NCBI GenBank assembly: GCA_013398955.1
Contig: VWPU01012687.1
Coordinates: forward strand, 1-64,000
DNA: 64,000 nt
DNA from: Callaeas wilsoni
Lineage: Eukaryota > Chordata > Aves > Passeriformes > Callaeidae
Direction of reading: 5' to 3'
This document shows, one piece after another, positions 37,601 to 49,700 of the stretch. Numbering within the stretch: position 1 is the first letter of the stretch; the number at the start of each line of letters is the position of its first letter. Position numbers and translations under genes: made by a program. The notes under the pieces are model-generated. The model saw only the letters and a list, made by a program, of their open reading frames with translations. It was not told where the DNA came from and ran no database searches.

Positions 37601-40157
37601 AAATCAAGGGAGTCTCAGATCCTTTGTAGCTGACTACGTAGTGATATTCCCTTTGTGTGCCTTCTGCTTGCTTGTAAATGTCTCATCTTCAGGAAATATT
37701 TCCAATACAGATCTGAAGGCTTACTGTGGGGGAAAAATCCTTCCTTTTGCTTGTATGACTTTGTGTTCTCTTGTTATACGGTGGAGGGGGAGGATGAACA
37801 GTCGTCTGCGAGCTGCCCTTGCAGGATAGCATCCCTTCGTTGAGACCAGACCTCCTCCTTGCTCAGGACTGAGCACATTTGCTCCAGACAGACCTGCGCC
37901 AGACTTGCCTTCTACTTGGTCTTCAGCCTTTCCAGAAAGGCTTACAAAGCCTCGTTGGTTCAGGGCTACAGCACCCTCAGGGGAGCTACACAACCATCAT
38001 CTCATGGCCTAGAAAAAAAGATTATTTAGATGTATTGTTCTAGAAATGTTTTGAGTCCCAGCCAGGCATTTAGGGCCAAATGCTGCTCAGAAGTTTATAC
38101 AGGCATAACTGCAAGTATGCAAGTTAGTATTTCTCTCAGCAAGTACAAATCTCTTCCCTCTTTACCCGTTTTGAATGCCAATTGTTCCAGAGATCTGTGG
38201 AGGCTTGAAGATCAATTTTGACATTAAAATAATCAGAATCAATAACAAGTAGATAATAAAATGGTCATCTTAAGGCTTTCTGCAACAGGTATTACCAAAG
38301 CATCTTCTAGGTGTGTGGAGAATAAGAGGTCCCTGACATGTGGACTGGTGTTTTTGTTCAGCCCAATGAGAATTTATAGCAAACATCATGCCTGTTTCTG
38401 GGCTGTGACAAGGTAGAGTTGACTTCCTACAGCTCCTTGTACGGTCTGCAGAAAAAGTAAGGTAGCAGAAGGCCAGTTGTGGTTTGTGCCTTACTTAAAT
38501 GTCCCAATGACTTGTGGGCAGCTTTAAACTTTCTTCACTCATATCCTTGGACAATCCAAACACCACCTGGCCAAATCCTTACCACTCTGCAGGTAGGTTT
38601 CTTAGCTCAGACATGATGCCCATAGGTACCATAGGAGCAGATTACGTGTTGATTTTGCCAAGAGCCAGGCAATGCAAGTAGCAAACAACATGAGCCCCTT
38701 TTTTGATCTTAGGTACCAGAGTAGTAGGGTGATACGTTAGATACTTAGAGGCAGTGGTTTGACTATAGTCCAGAACATTTATGAAAAATTAGTAGCCTTT
38801 TTAATGGGAACGCCATGTAAAAACACCCAAAGCTGCTTGCATTCCCCAGAGGAACCACTGGAAGCTCTAGACTATGCTATTCCACTTCCAGAAGTGAACA
38901 GGATTTGGTCAGCACAGTCCCCACCAGACAGTGGTGTTCCCAAAGCCACCTTGTCCTCACACAGTGCTGCCTCCCAGCTGCGTTTGTATGGGATGCTCCT
39001 TTGCTTCCCCTTACCGTTCTGAATCGTCTTCACCAAAGACCTTTCTTTCACAGACCAAAGTTATTCCAGTAAAGCTGGGTTTTATTGTCTCACTTGCAGA
39101 TTTTGTGGACAATTATTCACAGGGAAAATATTTATCTTGTTTTTCCCAATCTCATTTCAACACCTGCCAAATCGCCTCACCCTTTCCAACTCCTTCTAAT
39201 GCCCATGAAGATCCCATTGTATCATTTTGGTCCGTTTCGTAAGCTAAAGAATGTATTGGATTGGGCAGGTCTGGATTTACTGCCAACTATGACAGCTAAT
39301 TCGAATGTCTGCTAGTATCTCTGGGACAATATAATGTTCTAATCTTAACCAAAATGGCATCAGACTTCTGGCATGGCTCCGTCATAGTTAGTGTCATTAT
39401 TAGGAAAAAGATTTACACCATAATGAAAAACTTAATTTGTTTTTTGCAGTGAATTCATACATTTATGATGGCTAGTTTTAATAATACTATTTCTCTGTTA
39501 AACCAGCAGCCCTGAAAGAGTGAGCAAGTAGAAATCGCAAGTTTGTTCAAAAATATTTGACCCCATCATGTCTGTAGGGAAAAAAATATTGTGAACATTT
39601 AGTCAATGTGTAATATAGCTTCAGAAATGCGGTAGTGAATGATTGTTGGATACTTTTCATTATTTTCTTTCTTAAATCTCCTGGATTGTTTGGGTTGTTT
39701 AAGTCGGTCTTATGATTTTGTGGTCCAACACTTGCATTTTAAACTCTGGATATTTACAGTAATATATGTAACAAATTTTATGGCTTATTTTAAAACAAGT
39801 TTTATAAACTATGGATCTTAGGCTGGCTGCCAGATATTAGGAATATATGGGTCTTCTTGATAAAAACTTGCTGTCACTGAAAAAGATTTATGGTTGCAAC
39901 AAGATATGAACTGATAAGGGTTTAAATCCAGCCTCTGCAATAAAAGAATTTATGTGCAGTTTCCTCCTCTTTAATCAGTGATTAGAGTAGGAATGTGATG
40001 CATTTGAGCCAGTTGGTGCAAACTGTGCTTGTGGGAGTTACTTATTTGACATGACTAGGACTAGTTATGACCTTCACCTAAAGATTTCAGCTGATTCCCC
40101 TGGGAATTGAATGAGGCCCTATGGTCTAATCTGTCCCCTCGGTTGGGCTGCTACTGT

Positions 40158-40167
40158 TTCCCACGTG
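40158..40167. promoter_or_regulatory. Candidate RBPJ (CSL) site overlapping a CACGTG E-box
   Basis: TTCCCACG (40158-40165) is the reverse complement of the RBPJ consensus CGTGGGAA, and CACGTG (40162-40167) overlaps it. MAML2 acts on RBPJ, so autoregulation is conceivable. One such 8-mer in 64 kb is also expected by chance. Confidence 0.25.
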
Positions 40168-41481
40168 CCTGGCTGTAATGGCTAGGGATGCTGAACCTCT
40201 TGTTACCCACTGACTTGACATGAGTTTCCAGCACTCTGAGAAGTCAGGCCCCACAGGGATTTGGTACATGAAAGCACCCTAAACTAGGGCATACTTTGAT
40301 TATCCTAAGGGCACAAAGCAGTTTGGGTCATTGCCTGTGGTGCTCTGAAGTAGCTGCTGTTCCCAGAACAGCTGGTAGGCTGGGAGGGAAAGGAGCTGAG
40401 CCAACCAGAGTGGAAAAGCCAAGAGAGCTCTAGAGGGAAGGGTCCAGTTTCCAAGCCCTTGCACTGGGACAGTGGTATGAAAAGTCTGACGCTGCTGCCC
40501 AGGGAGGCTGGTCTGAAGGAACGACTGAATGGCATAAATTAAACATGATCCAGCATTATAACACATGGGGTGAATTCACAGGAGAAGCTCAACAAAACAA
40601 AAACTGTGAATGGATAGAAGTGAAGCCTTGCCTTATTTACAGAAAACAGGGTTGATGAGAATGTGGAAAACACATGAAGGTGAGATTAAAATCAACCAAA
40701 AAAGGGGGAGAAGTGCTGGCCCAGCAGCCTGTCCCTGAGACTATTTGTGCTTTGTGGCTTGAACAAAGCAAGGCAGCCAGGAAGAGAGGAAAAGAAAGTT
40801 GCAAGAAGGACATCTCTGGAGGGACGTACATGAGCGAAAGGAGGTAGTGACCTTTCTTCTCAGTTGACTCCCAAACTGTGTTGGTGGGAAGGCAGGGATA
40901 GCCATCATTACTCCATATTCTAGATTACAGTTTGGTGTGCAGCTATACGACAACTATGCAAACTAGAGACTTCCCAGGCAGTGTTCTGAAAACCAAATTA
41001 TCCTTTTACTATCTTTAGTTTTTTTCCCTTCTCTTATACTTGCCTCCTATTACTCTGTATCCTGTTACTGATTCTGCGAGAAAGAAAGACTTTGCATTAT
41101 TCCCAGCTGGGTAAATCTGGTGGCTCCCTGCTCCTATTGTCCCATCCAGGTGAGCAAGAAGGATTTTGATGGCAAGGAGAGCAAGTGGAAGGGAGAGCTA
41201 GAATGGAAAACTGCATCTGGAAGGTGGGAAAGGTCCGGGAAAGCAAAGTCATGTAAAGAGAATATTTTATCTTTAGCACAGTGTGCGTTTGCTCAGAGTA
41301 TAATGGAAAGGAAATCTCTGAGCAACACCATAAACATATCTTCCAGCCCTGGTTATGCACACACACATAAATGGCTCAAGTTTCACTCCTGTGGATTATT
41401 ATTGTATCAGCACAACCTTGAACTATATTTATAGTCTTGTAAGCTGCCGAATTGCAACCTGCTTCTTGTTTTTTCCTGGTG

Positions 41482-41680
41482 GCAGGCAGCATGGCCTAAA
41501 GGGGCGATTGCAGCTGAGAGTGCCAGTGGAAGACACTGGAGCCTGGCCACTCACTCTCTGTGTGCCCATGAGCAACTGCCTGCTTCTCTGTACCTCAGTT
41601 TCCCCACTGATAATAGCAGGAAGGGTTGTTATCCCCAAGGCAATTGTAAGCACTTTATTAGAGCTTCTTGCACCTTTGCT
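41482..41680 (+). repeat. MIR/CORE-type SINE
   Basis: The order matches MIR on the plus strand: a tRNA-like head (GCAGCATGGCCTAAAGG), ACACTGGAGCCTGGCCACTC, TGTGTGCCCATGAGCAACTG, then the CTCAGTTTCCCCACTGATAA box, GGGTTGTTATCC and AATTGTAAGCACTTTATTAG. It is decayed but nearly full length. The assignment uses the recalled consensus. Confidence 0.7.
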
Positions 41681-42417
41681 GTTGAACACCTGGTTGAAAC
41701 CTAGTGGTTACAGTAGCTGTGCGTGATAGCAGCAGCTTCTTGTGAGAGCCCCTTTTCAGCCCCTGCTGACTGAGATAGAGCTGCAGAGGACTCTGGTGTA
41801 AGTGCTCTATGTGCCTGTGTCTCCGTGAAGCCACCAGGGCCCTGTGTTCAATGGGATTTTTTCAGGGCAGACACATAGGCTTAAAAGGCTCCACCATTTA
41901 CAGAATGACAGATAGAATGCCATATCTGCATACTTGAGGAAAACTAATTTTCTTTCAGAGACAGGCACTAGGAAAGACTAATTACATTAATCTTTTCTAA
42001 CACAGTTTATACGTAGTTAGGAAAGGCAAGAATGTACTCAAAAGGAGAGCAAAGGTCCTCAGTGCTTGCCAGAGCTGTGGGTACCAACAAACAGGAGTGC
42101 AGGTCTGAGGAGGTGGTGGCAGATGCCAGAGCTCACCCCGGAGTGGGAAGCTGTGCTGATGAGGCCAGCTGCAGAGTTCACTGATTCTTATTTGTCCAGT
42201 ACAGAATTTTCTCACATCTCATGTGACATGACCTTGTTGCCATTGTGCCTGGCCCTCTGGACAGAGTCTTGTTTTGCCAGGGTTCACTTGAAGTCTAAGG
42301 CCTAAAAGGTCACAACGTCGCATAGTTATAACTTCCAGCTCCTAGACTGTCCTTTCTATTGCTAGCTCCTCACCCTCATTTCTAGGTTTCCTCTCTCCAA
42401 ATGTGAAGCCTACAGAA

Positions 42418-42463
42418 ACCCACTCTTCCTATTTCCTGTAACCCACTCTTCCTATTTCCTGTA
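42418..42463. repeat. Two-copy tandem duplication of 23 bp
   Basis: A 23-bp unit beginning ACCCACTCTTCC (42418-42440) is followed at once by an identical copy (42441-42463). This is a small recent tandem duplication. Confidence 0.96.
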
Positions 42464-43356
42464 ACAATTTTTATCAGGCTTGTGATGTGCAGTAGTGTCC
42501 ACTTTGCAGCTTCTATCTGATGGCAACAGAAAAGTGTTCACAAAATTAGTTGATTGTATGTGGTTATATTCCTTTTTTTTTTTAAACAAATAGCTAGATC
42601 TTTTTTTCTTTTCATTGCCCTTAAAGCTTCAGTCACATCTCTAACCTTAGTGGCTACTCAGACATAGAGTGGGCTTTCCTTTTTCAGCACATTCCTGTCC
42701 TCCACTGTGTAAGCCCATGAGCCAAAAGATTATGTGATCCTGGCAGCCCAGATTTTGTGTTGAAAGTGTGCTTTGTGCTAAGGCTCTTCCCCCTGGAGTC
42801 TTCTTTGTGCACTCCTCAAAACGATGAAATCAGGGATCATAACTCATCAGCTAATTAGAGTGATGATAACACCTTATCCTTGGCAGCTCGCCAGCTCGCC
42901 TGACTGCAGCAGTGGTCTCACCTTGCAGTTTGGTCTCATTTCAATCTCCAGGCCCTTGAGTGCTGTGATTACTCCAAAGGCATAGGTCTCCCACCGTGGC
43001 CCGTTCCAGCCTTGCAGCTGGAATCCTTTGGCCTTCCTCCCTCTCTGAGATCCCAGCATCAAGTTCAGCTCACCTCTGCTCCGTGGCACACTCAGGGATC
43101 ACAGACAACGAGAGAAGCTGTGAAGCTGCATTGCTGTAAGAGGGAGTGCTTTAGGAGACGCACAGACTGCACAGCCCTTCCTCATCACTGTGGCTCCTCC
43201 TAGGTCACATCCTATATCTTACATCTAGGTCTGCATCAAGAGGAGGGAAAAATCAAAGTTGTCCTTTTCAGGAGCAGAGAAGAGCTGGGAAAGATGAGCA
43301 GTCACTTTAAACCTAGGAGTCCAATAAAACACTTCCCTTCTCCATTACTACTCTTT

Positions 43357-43396
43357 AAAAAAAAAAAAGAAAAAAGAAAAAAGAAAAAAAAAAAAG
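43357..43396. repeat. A-rich simple repeat (A6G-like)
   Basis: A run of A is interrupted by single G bases every six or seven positions. It may be a simple repeat or the decayed tail of a retroposed copy, but the upstream sequence gives no recognisable source. Confidence 0.9.
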
Positions 43397-44870
43397 GCAC
43401 TAATTGAGCCAGTTCCTGATTGTAGTTTTTTGGGGTGGGACAGGAGAGAGGAAAGGCTGAGTCACAATTTCTGAGCACTCAGCTCTTCCGTAATGCTTCA
43501 TCACCAAGGATCTTAAAGTGGTTTTGACATATGAATGAGTTAAATTTCACCACTTTCTAGTCAGGCCAGGAAAACCTTTGCTGAGTTCATTCACAGATGA
43601 AATGGAGCAAGCCTTCAGGTCAGAGTTTTCCAACCTGGATACTTCATGTTGGATACAAAAGCTACAAATAACTTAAAAATGTAGTGGGTTTAAAGTGCAT
43701 TTATCCATGCTTCTACTATCACAGTAACAAAGAAGTACCTGGATTTATTTTGGATTTAATCAGACTGTGGAATTCAGTAGCCTACTTCCGATCTGGTAAC
43801 ACCAGATACCTCCTCTGCCTCCACCAGAATTATCTATGAAAAGCTGAAGAGGAGGCAGATTCGCTATTTTCTGCTGAAGGGAGGGTTTCTCACTCTACAA
43901 AGTAGTAGCATCCTTCCTTCTTCCCTCTCATCTTCCCTCCCTCTGGTTTTCTGTGTCCAGGACCATGGTAAAAGCATTAGAGATATTGGAGCCTTCAGCA
44001 CCTTCAACTCCAGAGATACCTCCCATCAGGTTTTCACTCCTTCTACTTCTCAGAGCTCTTGCATTGAAGAAGCCAGCCCTGTCCAGTCACCATCTGCACA
44101 CATATGATAAGAAAATTGCCATGAATCTGCACAACAAAACAATGGCTTGGACACGGTTAAGTCAGGGGAAATCTATATGAAACCAGCCAAAATTAAGTCA
44201 GTTACCTTGGAACCATTCTGGGCCATGATCCCTGAGTGAGACTGCAAGGACCTGGAGCACTCCTTGAGCTGCCTGTGTGGCAAGGCTGGGGTGTGCTAAC
44301 CAGCAGATCTTCACTGAACTGCCAAGGCTGCTCACCTGGGCTGGAGTTCTCCAGAGCACTGCCCCTTTTTATCCACCTCCAGCTTCCTTGCCTGGACCTG
44401 CCCCAGCTTGTCCTGGCACAAGCTAAGGTACCCCCATCGAAATCTGTGCTCAGTAGCTTCTGAGTAGTCATGCTGGGGTATACAGGACCAGGCACAAACC
44501 TTTGGCAGAGTACAAGACCTCCTGAGATGTCTGTGTTCTCTTCTTTGAGAGTGCCACTTGCAGGCAGTGCTGTGCTGAGGGGACCTTTGTGACAGTAGCA
44601 TATTACAAGGCACTATGAGTGTCCTCAAGGCTCTGGGCTAAAGTTTGTTTTGCCTCTGTATCTCAACTGTCTGAGCAGAAAGGCTGGCTTTGCTTGTAAA
44701 TGTGACTTCAGAGAAACATGGCAAAAGACAGAGATACCTTAAGCCAGTAAATGCTTCCAGATGGGGGCATTTCTGGTGAACTTTTTACTTCTGCCTCTAA
44801 ATGAGACACTGTTAGCTTTTTACAAAGATCGAAAAGATTTGAGCCTTAGGTAGGGTAAAGTCTGGTGGGA

Positions 44871-44875
44871 CTTTT

Positions 44876-44947
<72 letters not shown>

Positions 44948-44950
44948 NTT

Positions 44951-44981
<31 letters not shown>

Positions 44982-45058
44982 CTCTTTCTTTCTCTCTTTC
45001 TTTCTCTTTCCTTCTCTTTCTCTCTTTCTCTCTTTCTCTATTTTTCTTTCCTTTTTTG
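44871..45058. repeat. (TTTC)n microsatellite with one undetermined base
   Basis: A long run of TTTC units from about 44877 is interrupted by an N at 44948 and decays into TTTCTC variants after about 44980. A further pyrimidine-rich patch lies at about 45075-45107. The N marks an unresolved base, so the array length may not be exact. The open frames here are artefacts of the repeat. Confidence 0.97.
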
Positions 45059-46079
45059 CTTTCTGAGTATTTTAAATTTTTCTCCTTTCTCTCTCTCCTT
45101 TTTTTTGTGCAAAACAAAGCAGCTAAGAAGAAGGAAATACTGCTGGTTTTAAAAATGCAGCTTAATGTATTCCTAGAAGCTTGTAAATAGAGAAAAAACA
45201 GGCAAAAGAGGGAGAGCAAGCAAGTTTTGACAGTAATAGCACTGATCCAGTGGAACATCTTGAAAGGAACTAGCCTTGTCTTAGGAAATTAAAAAGACAT
45301 GTGTGTAGCTGTTAAAAAGCCTGAGAAAAGTGTCTATGATTCTCAGGCAAGGCAGTCCTGCAGGAGGAAGTTTACAAGAGCTAGGAGTAGTAGTATCCGT
45401 GACTTTAATCTGGTCTTGGAAATTATTAGTTCTAAGCATGCTGGAAGGAATTAAGACCAAACAAGGGGTTTCAGTTTAGAATCTGAGTCTTTGATGCTTT
45501 AGGAAAGTAATTTGATTGCATCAAATGGGTCCCAGGGATAGGAACCTTAGTCCATAAATATCACCGATCCACATCATTAAAAAAAACTCAATCTGCACTT
45601 TTTTTTTTTTTTTTCTTTTTGCAGTGCTAATATTCTTTGGACATAAGAGGCCCACAGCTGAATCAGCACGGAGATTGATTTCTCTTTCTCCCTTTAAAAG
45701 AGGGAAAGAAGGTCCCTTTGGGTCAGGGTTAAGGGCTTGGAAGGGGCCTAATGGGAAAGTTCATCTCACAGCTGCCAGCAGTATATAGTACCAGGCCCAT
45801 GGATAACAACAGGATGTGGGTTTTGAGCACTGTCAGCTCCTTCATGATATATTTCTTTTTAATTTTCTCCTTTTAAAATAATACACCAGCAAAGAACATT
45901 CTTTATTATCATAACAAAATCTCTGCTCCAGTGACTCTGAGACGTTCCTAATTGTTTTCAATCTGTCAGGAGCGCTTTCTGTTTGCATTTCTGCAACCAC
46001 TCAAGAGATTGCTGTAAAGAAAACAAACAAAAAAAATGACCTGGGCTGACTGAGGGGTTGGGTAATGGGTTACAGCACT

Positions 46080-46780
46080 TTCACCTCGTTCAGCGCTGCT
46101 GAGCGGGAACCAAAAGCTGAATTGGTCAGCAATAACTTGAGTATCAGCTTTGCAACAGCCGATTTCGAGCTGTTGTTAGCACTTCAAGTCACCAAACAGG
46201 TACCGTGACAGCCAGTGAGTTAAAAATAAACTCTGGTTGTGGTGGAAGGCACAGGGAAAACACCCCATTCACCCAAGTGGAGATGGAAAGTGAAGGAGAA
46301 GAGTGCACGTAGCTCTTTGCACTGTCATCCTGTGAATGACAAATAGCAGTGCATTTCCCACAGTGAAAAACACATCTGATCTAACTTTTCATGCTGTTTT
46401 CTAAAAAGTGATCTCATCAACGTGCGAGCAGAGTGATTTCTGGGAACGGCCGTATTCTGAGTGGTTGCTGATGATCTTACAAGAGCCAGTGATGCGAGGG
46501 AGCCTTATACCACCATACGTGCATCCTCACCAGCACTCCATACTGGTCTTGCTGTGCGATGGAGGGAGGGAAGGGAGCCCAGGGGCTACAGGGAAGGCAG
46601 TGCACAGGCAGCTCAGGACCCCCCACAGATATTTGCTGGCAGAGCTGGGACACACAGGCCATGGGAGGAGCGCTGAGGAATTTTCCCAGCGTCGTTCCCT
46701 GCGTGTGTGGGTGTTGCCTCCCACTACGGAGGCAGCGTCCTGTTATGAGTCTCGTTATTACAGCACAAATGGCGGGCCCC
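46080..46780. promoter_or_regulatory. CpG-retaining intronic section, candidate regulatory element
   Basis: I count roughly twenty CpG dinucleotides in about 700 bp, well above the surrounding intron. Clusters lie at 46085-46170, 46420-46460 and 46680-46745. CpG retention in a vertebrate intron suggests low germline methylation, as at enhancers or alternative promoters, or a younger insertion. Overlapping open frames on both strands reflect the GC content. No motif proves function. Confidence 0.3.
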
Positions 46781-49700
46781 CAGCCCAGAGGGAGTTTCTG
46801 CTGTACCACAGGATGTAGGAGAGAGGTGCTGCCTTGAAGAGCTGCAGAACTAAGATGGAAGAAAGGTGCCCCGTTGAGCAAGTGAGCTGAGAATGGAAGG
46901 CAGCATTCATGTTGCCTTCTAGAAATGCTCGTGCATTGTCAATCCTGTCCCTCTTCATTAGTGGTACAGGGACCAGTGGTCTACCTGCAGACAGCTTGGA
47001 TCTCTTCTTGGACTTGGTGATAGGATGTAATGCTCATGATGACAGGGGCCCATAGCCAGAGAGAAACCTGAATTCAAACCTGGCAGACTTTGAAGGCAAC
47101 CACAGAAAACAGAGGAGCTGTGGATCAAGTCCATTGAGGTTTATTCAGGATAACCCAGAAAGATGAAGACAGAATTGGTCACTGAGCTCCTCAATCACAG
47201 CTCGGTGTTGTAACCACATGTTCCACCAGAACTGTCCTCCAGTGGGTCTCCATGGCCATCAGGGTTCCATATGTCCCTCAGTGCAGAAGTAGCTGAAGAA
47301 GAGCCAGGGCTGGTTTTGCATGCGTTAACAAAAAAGCAGAACCACAGGAACTGTCAGTCAGTATGTCTGGAAGGAACTTGTCACCCTGGCATCTGGTATG
47401 CCCTGAGCTGCTCTCAACTGCCGGCACTGAGAAGCTCACACCAAAACCTAAGAGCTCTGACCACCCCTGGAGAAAGGTCTGGGTGAAGAGTGGGTCAGTG
47501 CAGAGGACCCAGAGCCATGGGCCTGAGTCAGGCTTTTGTTATGAAGGATGGGAAGAAGGGCCTATGTCAGAAAGGACTTAGCCTGCTGGTTTGGAAGTTG
47601 TGACTCTTTTGCTCTGCCATAGACTTCCCACATGTGCTTTAAGCACATCCTTCAGCTCTCTTTGGCTGCCTCTGTAAGGTTGCCTTACTCTGTGTCACCA
47701 GAGAGCTGTAAAACATGGTCTATTCCAATTTTCAGGGGCTCTCATAGTCACTTATCCAGTAACTTAAAAAACTTCTGCTTAAAGCAAACCATCTTTGGGA
47801 CCCCTACTTGGTCTCAGTACTTTGGAGGAGCCCACAGTAAGAAAAAGACATGAGGTTCCTGTTCCCCACTGCTGCACAGATGTGGCTGAGATGTGTTTTA
47901 GTGGGATATGGTTTCCCACCTGTTTTGCACCAGCATAAAGAGTTCTGCTGAGTACAAGGCAGCACTTGGGTTCATGCTTTTCCACAGGAAATGCTGGACA
48001 CAGAGATAAGCTTGTCCAAGTTAACACTGGGATAACAGCAAATCTTTAGCAAGTAGGAATGTGAAGCATGGCAGCCACAGTAGCGATGGGGTATGTCAGG
48101 GCTCTGTCACATTTTTTATGGAGAAGCAAAATTGCTTTTCCTCTCACCTTCCTGAGAAAGAGGAGGCAGATGGTTAGCTTGACTTCTCAGGAGTGTTGTT
48201 GCTACTACTTCTTGTCCTCCCTGTGCCCTTTGGCTGCTTTTGCTCTCTGCAGCAGCATACAGAGATACACAGAGTGGCTGTGGGCAGAGGAGGAGAAAAC
48301 AAGCTCTAGAACAAAACAGAAAGTATGTTCTCATGCAAACCTCATTAATAATGGAGAGCAAGTGAAGAGAAATGGTACAAAAAAAAAGAGATATTTCTTC
48401 TTGGAAAGAGAGGGAACATGCTGCACCACTGCAAAGAGGGAATGTAAAAGGTGAAGCCTTTCAGAGTTTACATCACTTTCCATAAAACAAAATTCAGGCT
48501 ATTTCACAGTTACTGCAAGATTTAGCCAGGCAGTGGGATGACAAACATCACTTAAAAATAAACAAAGAAATCATTTTATGTTGAGATTTTTACTATCTGA
48601 TTCTTTTTTTCTTTTTTTTTTTTTTTCCCCCAGCTCAACATCTCAAATTTTCTTTCTTACTGCTGGCTCTCCAGAGAATTCAAATTCATGCTGAAATGAT
48701 AAGCCCTTTTCTCAGGTAAAGCAAATAAGAGCCATATAGCACTGCTCAGCAAATGCATGTCTCGTGGAGACATACTGCCAGCAGGGACTGTGGCTTAGCA
48801 AGTCATTCATTATTCAGGGCCATCAGGCTACTTCCTGGCCCGGTGGTCCAAATAGATGCTTTAAAGATGCAGAACCTGTGACTCTGCCCAAAAGTCTCTG
48901 CCATAGTATGACATAAACTCCTCCTAAGATTGTGGTCCATGAGTTCTTTCTCTTTTATGCCAGTCATTAATCTCAGAAATGCATACGAAATTGATTTCCT
49001 TTTCATGACATTGTTTTCAAATGACTCTTCTGTTTTCTTCTGCTTGGTTTTTGGCAATCTTAGTGGCTTGGGAGCTACACAAAATAAAATTCAGAGTGTC
49101 TCCAAATGTTTCACTGACGAAGTTGTCAGTGCTTGCTTCCCCCTGTGTTTTATTTGGTTTGGATGTAGCAAGGAAACTGCAAAGAATGGGGGCATCAGGG
49201 TGGTAAAATTCAAATGCAAGAATATAGTAATCAGAAGAAATTAGATCCTTTTGAGCTTACAGAATTAGAACCAAGAGTAGAATTTGGATGCTAAACCTGG
49301 TAGTCATTTCGGATGTTGGGGTTTTTAACTGAAAAGTTCGGAAAGAGCACTCAGAAGAGTCAGTTGCTTTAATATGCACTGCACTTCTGAACAGCAAAGT
49401 TCCCAAATAGTAAAACTCTCCCAACAGCTTTCCCCTTGCTTGCAAACAGTGAGCTTACATGCAGGGAGGGGGAAAAATGCAGTCACATTCCTTTCGCACT
49501 CCCACTCGCCTCTGAGGTTCTTCCACTTCCTTCCTATGGCTTTTTTTAGAACTGTAGTGTTTTTCTCACGTCCGGCAACAAAGGATGTTTTGTGCTGCTC
49601 CTGAGGTTGTTGGTTTCTTTTTTTTCTTTTTTTTTTTTCATTTCAGATACATGTTTGAAAATATCACTCTTGTTTGTGTGGAAGCACAATTTTTTTCTCT

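Larger units (their letters stand above)
32949..41481. other. Intronic sequence, no gene recognised
   Basis: The stretch holds an enhancer-like AT-rich section at 34330-34620, a possible old repeat fragment at 38072-38112, and an RBPJ-type site overlapping an E-box at 40158-40167. Open frames up to 136 codons (34747-35157, minus) do not resemble known proteins. Confidence 0.55.

Noticed and set aside
31700..38682. A 17-base match (GCCAGGCAATGCAAGTA) at about 31701 and about 38664
   Set aside because: A single match of this length between two places in 64 kb is compatible with chance, and the flanks do not extend it.
44812..45258. Lysine/glutamate- or phenylalanine/serine-rich frames over the TTTC array
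   Set aside because: These are translations of a microsatellite containing an N.
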